Source of the DNA: Candidatus Saccharimonadota bacterium
GTDB taxonomy: Bacteria > Patescibacteriota > Saccharimonadia > Saccharimonadales > Saccharimonadaceae
Assembly: GCA_026395405.1 (NCBI GenBank)
Contig: JAPLYU010000003.1
Coordinates: 1-64,000, forward strand
Reading direction: 5' to 3'
DNA length: 64,000 nt
Part shown: piece after piece, positions 53,701-62,894 of the stretch
Position numbering within the stretch: the first letter of the stretch is position 1
Layout of the letters: each line of letters opens with the position of its first letter
Made by a program: the position numbers and the translations under genes
The notes under the pieces: generated by a model
Database searches by the model: none
The model's input: the letters and a program-made list of their open reading frames with translations, nothing else
What the model was told of the DNA's origin: nothing

Positions 53701-55830
53701 CTAGTAGGTTCGCGGGTGTACATGAACGCGTGGAGCATTAGCTTCGCTGTCTGGCACTTGACGCGGTGGGTACTTGATTGGAGCAGTTTGCTTTAGGGTT
53801 TGCAATGGATCGAGGACAACCTGTTGATTGCTGTTTTGGGCAGGGATTTTTATGCTGACACCGCCGGCAATTTCGTTAATAACCGGAATAACGATTGGAG
53901 TACGCCTAGTCTGGTCATAAAGAATATGGGTAATTTCCTCTTTGAGTTCTTTTTTGACAGCATCTAGATCAATATGTTTACCGGCAAATGTCCTGGCAAC
54001 TTTTTGTTTAAGATACTGACGGATTAGCCCCATTAGTTCTTCACTATCGCGCAGGTAGATAAACCCGCGGCTGATAATGTCAGGGCTGGTTAACAACCTG
54101 CCGCTGCCCTTTTGAACAGTCAGGACTACAATAAACATACCCTCGGATGCCATGTGCATTCGGTCTTTTAAGACAACCTCTGAAACAACTGCCCCGTTGT
54201 CGTCATACATAATGCCGCCGACTGGAAAACGTCCGTTCTTTTTAACACCTTCGGTAGTTAATTCCAAAATATCCCCACTGTCGCACACAAATATGTTTTC
54301 TCGTTTGATACCGGCTTCTTTTTCGGCAATCTCAGCGTTATGAACTAGCATGTGGAATTCACCGTGAATCGGCATATAATATTTTGGATTCAATGCGTTA
54401 ACTAATTTTACGTGATCATCAAAGTAAGCATGCCCCGAGATATGCAGTGGACCAATACCGGTCAGATGCGTTTTACCGTTTTGGACAACCTCGCTACCTT
54501 CACGCATCAGACCATCAACAGTCCTGGTGACATATTTTTCATTGCCGGGTATTGAATTCGAACTGAATACGATTACGTCCGAGTTTTTAATTTTGACGAA
54601 TTTATGACTACCACTGGCCATTCGATTCAAAACAGCGTTAAATTCACCCTGTGAACCAGTGCAAACTATCAGAACTTTACTGTCGGGTAGTTTGACCAGA
54701 TCTTCCATCTTGACGACCACATCTTTGGGAACTTTTATTGTCCCGGTACGAAGTGCGACTTCTAGTGTTTGAATCATGCTATAGCCGGCAAAAGCGACTT
54801 TTCGATCGTGTTTTTTAGCTTCGTCTAATATCGTTTGCATACGATAGATATGGCTGCTAAAACAACTCAGAATCAGTCGGCTGTTAGGATATTTTTCCAT
54901 GGCCTGGCCGAAGCTTTTTTGGATGTCGAGTTCACCGTGCAGATGAGAGCCTGCAATTTCGGCATTGGTTGACTCGTTCATTAATAGTAAAATGCCCTCT
55001 TTGGTTGCAATTTCAGTCAATCGCTCGATATCAAATTTTTTGCCGTCGACCGGTTCTTCCTCGAATCTCCAGTCACCGCTGTGCATCAAAACTCCAAGCG
55101 GTGTGCGGATAATAATCGCAGCACAGTCTGGTGTAGAGTGCGGTACACGAACAAATTCGACGTTAAAACTATCGCCAATCTGGACTTGTTCATGTTCGTC
55201 GGGGTGAATTTCGTTATATTGCGGGACATAGTCAAATGGAGATTCCTCCATCGTGCGCTGAATCATCCCAATCGTAAATTTCGTTGCATAAACCGGCGCT
55301 GGAATCTTGTGTGCGATATGGCGAAAAGCGCCGATATGGTCCAAGTGAGCGTGAGTAAATAAAATTGCTCGGATTTTGTGTTTATTCTCTTCCAGATAAG
55401 TAGTATCAGGAGTAATATAGTTAATCCCAGGATAATCTGCACCGGGGAATAAAAATCCGCAGTCAATAACAATAATGTCGTTATCGTATTCGATAGCCAT
55501 CATATTTTTGCCAATACCCATTTCACCTAGGCCGCCAATTGGCATAATCCTAATCTTGGGACCACTAATTCGCGGCTGTTTTTTCTGGTCTTGCGGGCTG
55601 TATTGTTTGCCGTCGTACCCGTTATAAATTGATTTGTTTACAGGTATATTAATAACGTGCTGGCTGGCGCGCTGGTTGACGTTTTCACTTGTACGTCGCT
55701 GCGCCCTAAAAGCCTCACCTTTTCGGATGGTTGTATTATTAAGTACCGTATTGTTTGATTTTTGCCTTACCTGATTCGGACGCTTTGTTTGATCGTCCGG
55801 TTGAGCTGTGGCGAGTCTTCGTTGACCCAT
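53701..55830 (-). CDS. rnj: Ribonuclease J
   Basis: 709 aa; FTHAHLDHIGAFRHI, LLMNESTNAEIAG, HVSGHAY-like LHISGHAYFDD, PIHGEFHML. Confidence 0.95.
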   Translation of the reverse strand: MGQRRLATAQPDDQTKRPNQVRQKSNNTVLNNTTIRKGEAFRAQRRTSENVNQRASQHVINIPVNKSIYNGYDGKQYSPQDQKKQPRISGPKIRIMPIGGLGEMGIGKNMMAIEYDNDIIVIDCGFLFPGADYPGINYITPDTTYLEENKHKIRAILFTHAHLDHIGAFRHIAHKIPAPVYATKFTIGMIQRTMEESPFDYVPQYNEIHPDEHEQVQIGDSFNVEFVRVPHSTPDCAAIIIRTPLGVLMHSGDWRFEEEPVDGKKFDIERLTEIATKEGILLLMNESTNAEIAGSHLHGELDIQKSFGQAMEKYPNSRLILSCFSSHIYRMQTILDEAKKHDRKVAFAGYSMIQTLEVALRTGTIKVPKDVVVKMEDLVKLPDSKVLIVCTGSQGEFNAVLNRMASGSHKFVKIKNSDVIVFSSNSIPGNEKYVTRTVDGLMREGSEVVQNGKTHLTGIGPLHISGHAYFDDHVKLVNALNPKYYMPIHGEFHMLVHNAEIAEKEAGIKRENIFVCDSGDILELTTEGVKKNGRFPVGGIMYDDNGAVVSEVVLKDRMHMASEGMFIVVLTVQKGSGRLLTSPDIISRGFIYLRDSEELMGLIRQYLKQKVARTFAGKHIDLDAVKKELKEEITHILYDQTRRTPIVIPVINEIAGGVSIKIPAQNSNQQVVLDPLQTLKQTAPIKYPPRQVPDSEANAPRVHVHPRTY

Positions 55831-55832
55831 AT

Positions 55833-56432
55833 TTATGTATTCTCCTTTTCGTTTTTAAGAATTTCTATTATTTTTAATAACTTATTAAAATCTTCGACTA
55901 GTGTTGCCCTCATTCCGCCGTTATAAAGTGCTGCGGCTGGATGATATAGAGGTACAACCACTATCTTTGACTCCCCAAATGGGATTCGTTTCGGCTGACC
56001 GTGGATTTCACTTATCTTACGACCAGGCAAAAAATATTCCATGCTGTGCCTGCCTAATGTCACGACAATTTTTGGTCGAATGGCATCCAGCTGACGCACC
56101 AGGTACGGCCAAAAGGCTTCTTTCTCGTCCGGCTGCGGGTCGCGGTTATTCGGCGGCCTGTATTTAACTATGTTAGTTATATATACATCACTGCGGGAAA
56201 TACCAGCGCCCTCCAGCATTGTATCGAGAAACTTTCCGGCCGCGCCGACAAATGGCAACCCCTGTTCATCCTCGTTTTTGCCTGGAGCCTCACCGATAAG
56301 GACAATGTCCGCATCGATGTTACCGTCGCCCATTACTAGGTTCGTGGCCTCTCGAGCCAAATCCGGGCAGATATTATTTTCTACAATATCTGCCTTAATC
56401 TGTTCAAGAAGTACTTGTTTTTTATTTGTCAT
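55833..56432 (-). CDS. Uracil-DNA glycosylase (family 4/5-type)
   Basis: IVLIGEAPGKNEDEQGLPFVGAAGKFLD, YITNIVKYRPPNNRDP, LYHPAAALYN. Confidence 0.9.
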   Translation of the reverse strand: MTNKKQVLLEQIKADIVENNICPDLAREATNLVMGDGNIDADIVLIGEAPGKNEDEQGLPFVGAAGKFLDTMLEGAGISRSDVYITNIVKYRPPNNRDPQPDEKEAFWPYLVRQLDAIRPKIVVTLGRHSMEYFLPGRKISEIHGQPKRIPFGESKIVVVPLYHPAAALYNGGMRATLVEDFNKLLKIIEILKNEKENT

Positions 56433-56543
56433 AATTATTTACAAGAAAACGATCAGTTACCATAATACTAGCACGAATCCGGGTAATTTACAAGTCCCAC
56501 GCTATAATCACCATACGTAGAATCTACATGCCCCTAGGTTTTA

Positions 56544-57767
56544 TCACTTAGAAACTCGAAATCCAAGGTCCCCACTCGAACCACTTGGTACACCGGCCAA
56601 CTGCAATTCTAAGACGCCGTCATAACCAGCGCCCGACCAAGAGCCACTACGCTGGAAGCCTCGCAATGTAACCTGTTCAGTATTACTATATGCCTGGCCT
56701 GTCCCATTAGCACTTGTCCAGCTGCCAGCACCGGCTATACCAGTGCTTGCAGGTGATGGGTTTGGCAATATCGTTCCAGCATTCGTAACAGCTGTCCATT
56801 CACGCCAGTTCAAGCCGTTTCCGGTTATACCTGGTTGGACAATCGGAGATTGAGTTGTGCCTGATGTCCACTCCATAATATTCCCAGACAGATCCCATAT
56901 AACCTCACCGTCAGATAAGGTAAGGGTGCGTTTTTGATTGGAATTAGCAACATTACCTGTCCCATAATAGCCGTTTGAGTCATTGCTGTCCGCATCCAAA
57001 GCACTGAATGGAGTGCCGTCATTATGCCCAGAGTAGATAAAACCAGAACCAACCGTGCCAGTACTCCAGTTGACTGGGTTGTTTAGAACGTTTTGAGCGA
57101 TAGTTAGCCATTCAGCTTCGGTTATTAAATGACAGTCGGTACAAGCGGCCGCCGCTGTGGTAATAGCAGTGGTTTGAGAGATGTTAACCCAAGGCGTAAG
57201 AGCAGCCTGGCTAGTGGCAACACCTCCCACGTTTTTAGCTTCGTATTTCATAACACAAAAATCGGCCGTCCCATAAGTGACACTGCCCGGTACTCGGATA
57301 AAACCAGTAGGGCAACTCAAGCTCGGATTGGATGATATTTGAGCCGGCGCGCTGTTGCTTAAAATAATGTAACTGGTGTTGTTTTTAGTGGCGCTTAGAC
57401 TGTAGGTCATGGGGTTGGCGGTGTTATCTAGTATATAAATAAAAGTTGTTCCTGACGAAGGGCTAAGGCAATATTTAGTATCGGCAGGTCCAGTAGGACA
57501 ATTGCTACCATCAAGCGTCGCCGGATAATTACCATGGTCAATAAAGTACATGGTCATACGCTTGGCCCCATTAGCCAAATCGGATTTAAGCGAGACAGCT
57601 ATTGCTTTGTTGTTAACACCCGTATAACTAACTATGGTTATTGCGGCAAGAATGCCGATGACTACGATAACTACGAGGAGTTCAACAATAGTGAACCCAC
57701 CGGACACAAGACGTTTTTGATTTCGAGGATTCAGGTGTTTTTGATGATAAATGGTTGCATCGCCCAT
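56544..57767 (-). CDS. Type IV pilin-like protein fused to SUMF1/FGE-like domain
   Basis: GFTIVELLVVIVVIGILAAITIVSYTGV pilin helix; C-terminal FIRVPGS...FCVMKYEAKN...LITEAEWLTIAQNV...VIWDLSGNIMEWTSG...GFQRSGSW...LGFRVSK. Confidence 0.8.
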   Translation of the reverse strand: MGDATIYHQKHLNPRNQKRLVSGGFTIVELLVVIVVIGILAAITIVSYTGVNNKAIAVSLKSDLANGAKRMTMYFIDHGNYPATLDGSNCPTGPADTKYCLSPSSGTTFIYILDNTANPMTYSLSATKNNTSYIILSNSAPAQISSNPSLSCPTGFIRVPGSVTYGTADFCVMKYEAKNVGGVATSQAALTPWVNISQTTAITTAAAACTDCHLITEAEWLTIAQNVLNNPVNWSTGTVGSGFIYSGHNDGTPFSALDADSNDSNGYYGTGNVANSNQKRTLTLSDGEVIWDLSGNIMEWTSGTTQSPIVQPGITGNGLNWREWTAVTNAGTILPNPSPASTGIAGAGSWTSANGTGQAYSNTEQVTLRGFQRSGSWSGAGYDGVLELQLAGVPSGSSGDLGFRVSK

Positions 57768-57819
57768 AACGCAAACTTTCCTATATTTAATAGTACAAGT
57801 ATACCACCAAGTTGATTAA

Positions 57820-59931
57820 CTAAGCGTTTTTGATTGTCAGGCTGATGCGGCCGCGTTCGTCGATGCCCATCACCTTAACTTTGACGATTTGACCTTCTTT
57901 TAGAACATCGGTAACTCTTTCAACTCGTTCCTGTGATAATTCGCTAATATGGACCATGCCGTCGATTCCAGGCATGATGTTAACAAATGCGCCGAAATCC
58001 TTGATACTGACGACTTTACCTTCGTAAACTACGCCGACTTCCGGTTCTTCGGTTAGGCCTTTAATCCAGTTCATAGCTTGTTCAATTGCCTTGGTATCGA
58101 CTGCCGCAACGGTAATCAAACCGTCTTCGGCAATATCAATCTGGGCACCGGTTTCGGCAGTGATTTTCTTTATCACATCACCGCCCTTACCAATAACTGC
58201 TCCGATTTTATCAGGGTTAATCTGAATTTTTTCGATTCGTGGCGCGTATGGGCTAAGTTTTTCGCGTGGTCCTGAAATGGTCTCAATCATATGTTTCAAG
58301 ATGTGGGCTCGGCCTGGTTCGGATTTTTCAAGCGCTTCAGCTAGAACCTTAACAGGCAAACCATGGACTTTCATATCCATCTGAATTGCCGTGATTCCGG
58401 CTGCAGTCCCCGTGACTTTGAAGTCCATATCACCTGCAAAATCTTCGGCGTCGGCAATGTCACTTAGGACATAAGATTTATCTCCGTCCATCATCAACCC
58501 CATAGCAATTCCTGATACCGGTGATTTTAGCGGAACGCCGGCGTCCATTAATGCCAAACAACTGCTGCAGGTTGCGGCCATTGATGTCGAACCGTTTTGA
58601 CTCATGATTTCCGTAACACTACGGATAGCGTATGGGAAATCTTCTCGGGCTGGCAAAACAGGCGCTAAGGCGCGTTCGGCCAAATATCCGTGTCCGATTT
58701 CGCGTCGTCCAGCACCGCCCAGTCGGCGAACTTCACCGACCGTATATCCTGGTGCATTGTAATGATGCATATAAGTACGTTCGCCTTCGGTTACTTCCAT
58801 AGTATCAACGATTTGCGCAAAGCTAAGTGGCGCCAACGTAACAATGTTCATAGCCTGAGTAAGTCCGCGGGTGAAAATGCTGGAACCGTGGGTTCGCGGC
58901 AAAATACCAACTTCTGACGAAAGTGGCCTAATTTCATCTAGTTTTCGACCATCAGGGCGGGTATTGTCTTTGATAATCCCGGCACGAACGTCTTTATGAA
59001 GTGCCATCGTAAAGGCTTCATCGTATTCATCATGAAGTGCTGGATATTCCGATTCGCCGATTTTTTCAGTCATTTGTGCGTGGAAGTCCCAACGAAGTGT
59101 CGAAACTAGTTCGTTTCGTTCAGCATATGGTTTATGTAGCGCATCGCCCAATTTACCATCAACCCACTTATCAACTGCCGATTGAACTTCTGCGTTTGGT
59201 AGTATAAGTTCGTATTCCTGCGCAACTGGAGCAACTTTTTTTGCCAGTTCTTTTTGCAGTTTAATTGCCGGCTGATAAGCCTCAAATGCCCATTTCAAGG
59301 CGTCGGCAACAACTTGCTCGCTGATTTCTTTGGCTGCGGCTTCAACCATAGTAATTCCAGATTCAATTCCGGCAACAACTAAGTCTAAATCGCTGGCTGC
59401 ACGCTCGGCAGGGGTCAAAAAAGCTTTAAATTCACCGTTAACGCGTCCTACTCGGAGTCCGGCAACTGGACCGTCAAACGGCGTACCTGTCAACATTAAT
59501 GCTGCACTGGCAGCTATCATGGCGATTGAATCGGGTCGGAAGTTTGGATCCATCGACAGCACACTTGCAACGACTTGGACTTCTTGGCGGTAGCCTTTTG
59601 GAAATAGCGGACGTATTGGACGATCGATTAAGCGACCGATTAAAATAGCCTCGTCACTAGGGCGACCTTCGCGTTTAATGAAACGGCTGCCTGAAATTTT
59701 ACCGGCTGCATAAAACTTTTCTTCATAATCAATGCTGAGTGGAAAATAATCCAGAACGACTGGACGGCTGCCAACCATGGCAGTTCCCAAAATTACAGTG
59801 TCTCCGTAAGTGGCTAAAACACTGGCAGTGGTTCGAAAACCGACGCGATTTACTTCTAGTTTAAGTGGTTTGCCACAAAAATCGGTGGTAACAGAAAAAA
59901 TTTCCTTACCGTTAGGGTTGATAGTAGACAT
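57820..59931 (-). CDS. pnp: Polyribonucleotide nucleotidyltransferase
   Basis: 703 aa; KISGSRFIKREGRPSDEAILIGRLIDRPIRPLFPKGY, KH (IGAVIGKGGDVIKKI) and S1 domains. Confidence 0.97.
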   Translation of the reverse strand: MSTINPNGKEIFSVTTDFCGKPLKLEVNRVGFRTTASVLATYGDTVILGTAMVGSRPVVLDYFPLSIDYEEKFYAAGKISGSRFIKREGRPSDEAILIGRLIDRPIRPLFPKGYRQEVQVVASVLSMDPNFRPDSIAMIAASAALMLTGTPFDGPVAGLRVGRVNGEFKAFLTPAERAASDLDLVVAGIESGITMVEAAAKEISEQVVADALKWAFEAYQPAIKLQKELAKKVAPVAQEYELILPNAEVQSAVDKWVDGKLGDALHKPYAERNELVSTLRWDFHAQMTEKIGESEYPALHDEYDEAFTMALHKDVRAGIIKDNTRPDGRKLDEIRPLSSEVGILPRTHGSSIFTRGLTQAMNIVTLAPLSFAQIVDTMEVTEGERTYMHHYNAPGYTVGEVRRLGGAGRREIGHGYLAERALAPVLPAREDFPYAIRSVTEIMSQNGSTSMAATCSSCLALMDAGVPLKSPVSGIAMGLMMDGDKSYVLSDIADAEDFAGDMDFKVTGTAAGITAIQMDMKVHGLPVKVLAEALEKSEPGRAHILKHMIETISGPREKLSPYAPRIEKIQINPDKIGAVIGKGGDVIKKITAETGAQIDIAEDGLITVAAVDTKAIEQAMNWIKGLTEEPEVGVVYEGKVVSIKDFGAFVNIMPGIDGMVHISELSQERVERVTDVLKEGQIVKVKVMGIDERGRISLTIKNA

Positions 59932-59949
59932 AAATGTCCTCCTTTAATG

Positions 59950-59982
59950 TTATTCGCACGCTTTATTTTTTTCGGCGAATAA
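59950..59982 (-). promoter_or_regulatory. 8-bp stem TTATTCGC...GCGAATAA in pnp 5'UTR just upstream of the SD
   Basis: Direct reading; SD AAAGGAGG follows. Confidence 0.6.
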
Positions 59983-60087
59983 GTAACGGGTACAGAAATT
60001 CGTGCTACAAACAACTGTATCCACCACTTCTCCACCATGGCGTGTGATACCTTGATTATACCACAACACTAGAGTTATTTGGTGATT

Positions 60088-61851
60088 TTAGCGACCGCCG
60101 CCGCCTCCACCGCCTCCACCTCCACCAGAAAATCCACCGCCACCTGCGCCACTGCTGGAACTGAAAGAACTCGATCCGGCGTAAGATGAAAAACTACCGA
60201 CGGCTGACGCGAAAGCAATTGCGTTAAATGTCCCCATTCCACTATACCAATCCGGCCTAGTTTGATTGGTCTCATAATACATTCCCAACTGTTTTAACCA
60301 TGACTTTTCTTGTCCGAACAAAACAGCGTACGGCAAAACCCGTTCGTACAAAACTATCATCTCCGCCCCACTACTCGTATCAATCTGTTTTCTCTCGGCT
60401 CCTTCAGCACTTTGAAGAACCTTCAGTCTATCAGCCTCAGCAAGTTTAATATACGTCTTTAACCCCTTTAGATAATCGAATAGTTCGCGCCCCGAGGGCG
60501 TCAGCGGGTTCATGCTGGCAACCTTAAAAACGCTAAGTAAAATCGCGAGAATAACAAACAAAGCAGTACCCGCGGCTATCGGAATAGAATTCTCACTGGA
60601 AATTGCCATGTAAATTGCAACCCCGGCAAGTATCGAAATCACCAACAAAATCACACCCTGCAAAACACTTTTAGAGGTTTGCTTCAATCTATAACCGTAA
60701 CTAATTGACACGTCTTTGACCGAACTTACTAGAGATTTCATTTTCATTGCCATGGCAACATCGTTTTTACTAAAAATGTATTTACTTCCTATTTGATGAC
60801 CGCTGAATAATAAGTCGACAAAACCAAGCTCGTCTTGATTTAACCCGTCGACACTAAGAAGTTCTACCGAATATTCCTTGGTTTTGCCAATAAAAGCGTC
60901 TTTTTCGGTTTCCTCGATTCTAATTTTATGACGAACTGCCAAATCAATAATCTGAGCAGTGGAAGAATTATTCGGTTTGTCGAAAATTTCTGCTGAAAGT
61001 AAAACCGACGTGTCTTTTGGTGGTAAATATTCGGGTACAATAGTGCCTCTACCTGGATTGTTTCTGCCGTACATCACCTTGATAACAATCATTAAAATAG
61101 ACAATACCGCTGCAATGGCAATAAATATATATGGAATCATATCAGCAATTGTCATCCTGTAGCCCGCAAAGGTTCCGGCTTTGAAACTTAAATCAAAAGT
61201 CAGATTCTCGTGTCCACTTAATGCCCTTGTCGAATTAAAAGTCACTTCACTACCGACAATTTCGCTTTCGCATTTTTCCTTTGAAAGCTGTGCACCCTGA
61301 TAGCACGAAACATCACCCGTAAAGGCATTTTTAACGGAATCGTCCAGATGAACGCGAGCAGTTACGGTCCCGAATGATTGATCCCAGCCAGTTCCATTTG
61401 TATCCCAATATAATTCCTGATGATCTCCAAAATTTTTTGTTACATCGTGGAGTATATATGTAAATACATATTTTTGAGTTCCGTTCACGTATTCGTTTGT
61501 TCCGGTGGAGACTACTTCGAATTCCCCACTCTGTTTTTGTTCAAATACAGGTTCCGGTTGTCCGTTACGAGTTAGTGATAACAGGCTGAATGATACGGAA
61601 TGACCATCATAATGACTTGGGATAGCCCTTTCGATACCTTTGTTTTGATTCTGGTTTTGAAATTCAGCCGTTAACCTTTCGACAACTTTCATCGTCGAAT
61701 GGCCACTGGTGTCTTTTGATAAATAATAATCCGCATCGAATGAACTAAAACTAAAATCATTAACACTAGCCCCAGCATTATGTGGAATAAATCCGACGAA
61801 AAATAAAGAGATAATTAAACCCAAAGCCAGACGAACATATATTCGTTTCAT
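60088..61851 (-). CDS. DUF2207-family membrane protein with Gly-rich C-terminus
   Basis: 587 aa; signal-like N-terminus, DADYYLSKDTSGHSTMKVVERLTAEFQNQNQNKGIERAIP, C-terminal GGGGGGGGGR. Confidence 0.85.
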   Translation of the reverse strand: MKRIYVRLALGLIISLFFVGFIPHNAGASVNDFSFSSFDADYYLSKDTSGHSTMKVVERLTAEFQNQNQNKGIERAIPSHYDGHSVSFSLLSLTRNGQPEPVFEQKQSGEFEVVSTGTNEYVNGTQKYVFTYILHDVTKNFGDHQELYWDTNGTGWDQSFGTVTARVHLDDSVKNAFTGDVSCYQGAQLSKEKCESEIVGSEVTFNSTRALSGHENLTFDLSFKAGTFAGYRMTIADMIPYIFIAIAAVLSILMIVIKVMYGRNNPGRGTIVPEYLPPKDTSVLLSAEIFDKPNNSSTAQIIDLAVRHKIRIEETEKDAFIGKTKEYSVELLSVDGLNQDELGFVDLLFSGHQIGSKYIFSKNDVAMAMKMKSLVSSVKDVSISYGYRLKQTSKSVLQGVILLVISILAGVAIYMAISSENSIPIAAGTALFVILAILLSVFKVASMNPLTPSGRELFDYLKGLKTYIKLAEADRLKVLQSAEGAERKQIDTSSGAEMIVLYERVLPYAVLFGQEKSWLKQLGMYYETNQTRPDWYSGMGTFNAIAFASAVGSFSSYAGSSSFSSSSGAGGGGFSGGGGGGGGGGGR

Positions 61852-61880
61852 GACTTTATTTTAACAGTATTTATTAAAAA

Positions 61881-61905
61881 ACTCCGCTACTTGCGGAGTT
61901 TTAGC
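61881..61905 (-). terminator. rpsO terminator overlapping its stop codon
   Basis: ACTCCGC-AAGTA-GCGGAGT-TTTTT on minus strand. Confidence 0.75.
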
Positions 61906-62153
61906 GTTGCCACGGTTTTTTTATAAGCGTCGAAATCTTTGGCTTCCAGATATTTGAAAAGTTTCTTGCGTCGACCGACCATCTGAATCAATCCGCGACG
62001 AGCCATGTGGTCGCCCTTGTTAGTCTTAAGATGTTCGGTAATTTCTTTGATACGTGTCGTCAATACTGACGCTTGGGCCTGAGGGCTACCAACGTCGGTT
62101 TTATGGGTCTGCGTCAAAGCAAAAGCTTTGGCTTTTTCGTCTGCTGTAATCAT
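61887..62153 (-). CDS. rpsO: 30S ribosomal protein S15
   Basis: 88 aa; TRIKEITEHLKTNKGDHMARRGLIQMVGRRKKLFKYL. Confidence 0.97.
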   Translation of the reverse strand: MITADEKAKAFALTQTHKTDVGSPQAQASVLTTRIKEITEHLKTNKGDHMARRGLIQMVGRRKKLFKYLEAKDFDAYKKTVATLKLRK

Positions 62154-62162
62154 TAGTAACGT

Positions 62163-62191
62163 ATTGTACCAAAGTTTTGCACAGTTTTCAA
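62163..62191 (-). promoter_or_regulatory. Promoter TTGAAA-17-TACAAT for rpsO
   Basis: TTGAAA ACTGTGCAAAACTTTGG TACAAT, 9 nt before ATG. Confidence 0.65.
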
Positions 62192-62207
62192 CACCTTGAT
62201 AAAAGTG

Positions 62208-62858
62208 TTACAAAAAATCGGATAATTGCTGTGCTTCGTCAACGTTCCACTTATCAATTTCAGTGCGCCGAAGTTGGGTGCAATAGGCACCAACCTCTAA
62301 TGACCTGCCGATATCTTCGGCTAGACTGCGAATATAAGTTCCACTACTGACACGAGTCTTTATTTTAATAACAGGGTATGAATAGTTGACTATTTCAAGG
62401 GAGTAAACGGTAACTTGGCGCTTTGGCATTTCAATTTCTTCGCCAGCTCTGGCTAGTTTATATGCTCGTCGCCCACCGATTTTGATTGCACTGTAAATCG
62501 GAGGCTTTTGTGTAATTTCACCTGTAAATTTTTTAAGTGTCGATTCTATCTTTGCCTGGCTTGGTTTGACGCCAGAAACCTCGGTAATTTCGCCCTCTGG
62601 ATCGCCCGTCGTACTGGTTTGGCCCAGCCGAATTGTGGCTTCATATGTCTTATCCAATTTGCTGTATTTTCCTGCATTTTTGCACTCTTTACCAACAACC
62701 AATATCAGCAGACCAGTTGCAAAAGGGTCTAGTGTGCCGGTGTGCCCGACTTTTACTTTTTTGCCTTGTTTCTCTGTTAAGACTCTACGAATTCGCGCCA
62801 CAACCCCAAAACTGGTCATTCCTGCAGGTTTATCAATTAAAATAGTTCCATCTGTCAT
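62208..62858 (-). CDS. truB: tRNA pseudouridine synthase B
   Basis: ILIDKPAGMTSFGVVARIRR, KVGHTGTLDPFATGLLILVVG. Confidence 0.96.
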   Translation of the reverse strand: MTDGTILIDKPAGMTSFGVVARIRRVLTEKQGKKVKVGHTGTLDPFATGLLILVVGKECKNAGKYSKLDKTYEATIRLGQTSTTGDPEGEITEVSGVKPSQAKIESTLKKFTGEITQKPPIYSAIKIGGRRAYKLARAGEEIEMPKRQVTVYSLEIVNYSYPVIKIKTRVSSGTYIRSLAEDIGRSLEVGAYCTQLRRTEIDKWNVDEAQQLSDFL

Positions 62859-62894
62859 AGATAGTTAAATTATATCATCCAGTTTTTACTGAAG

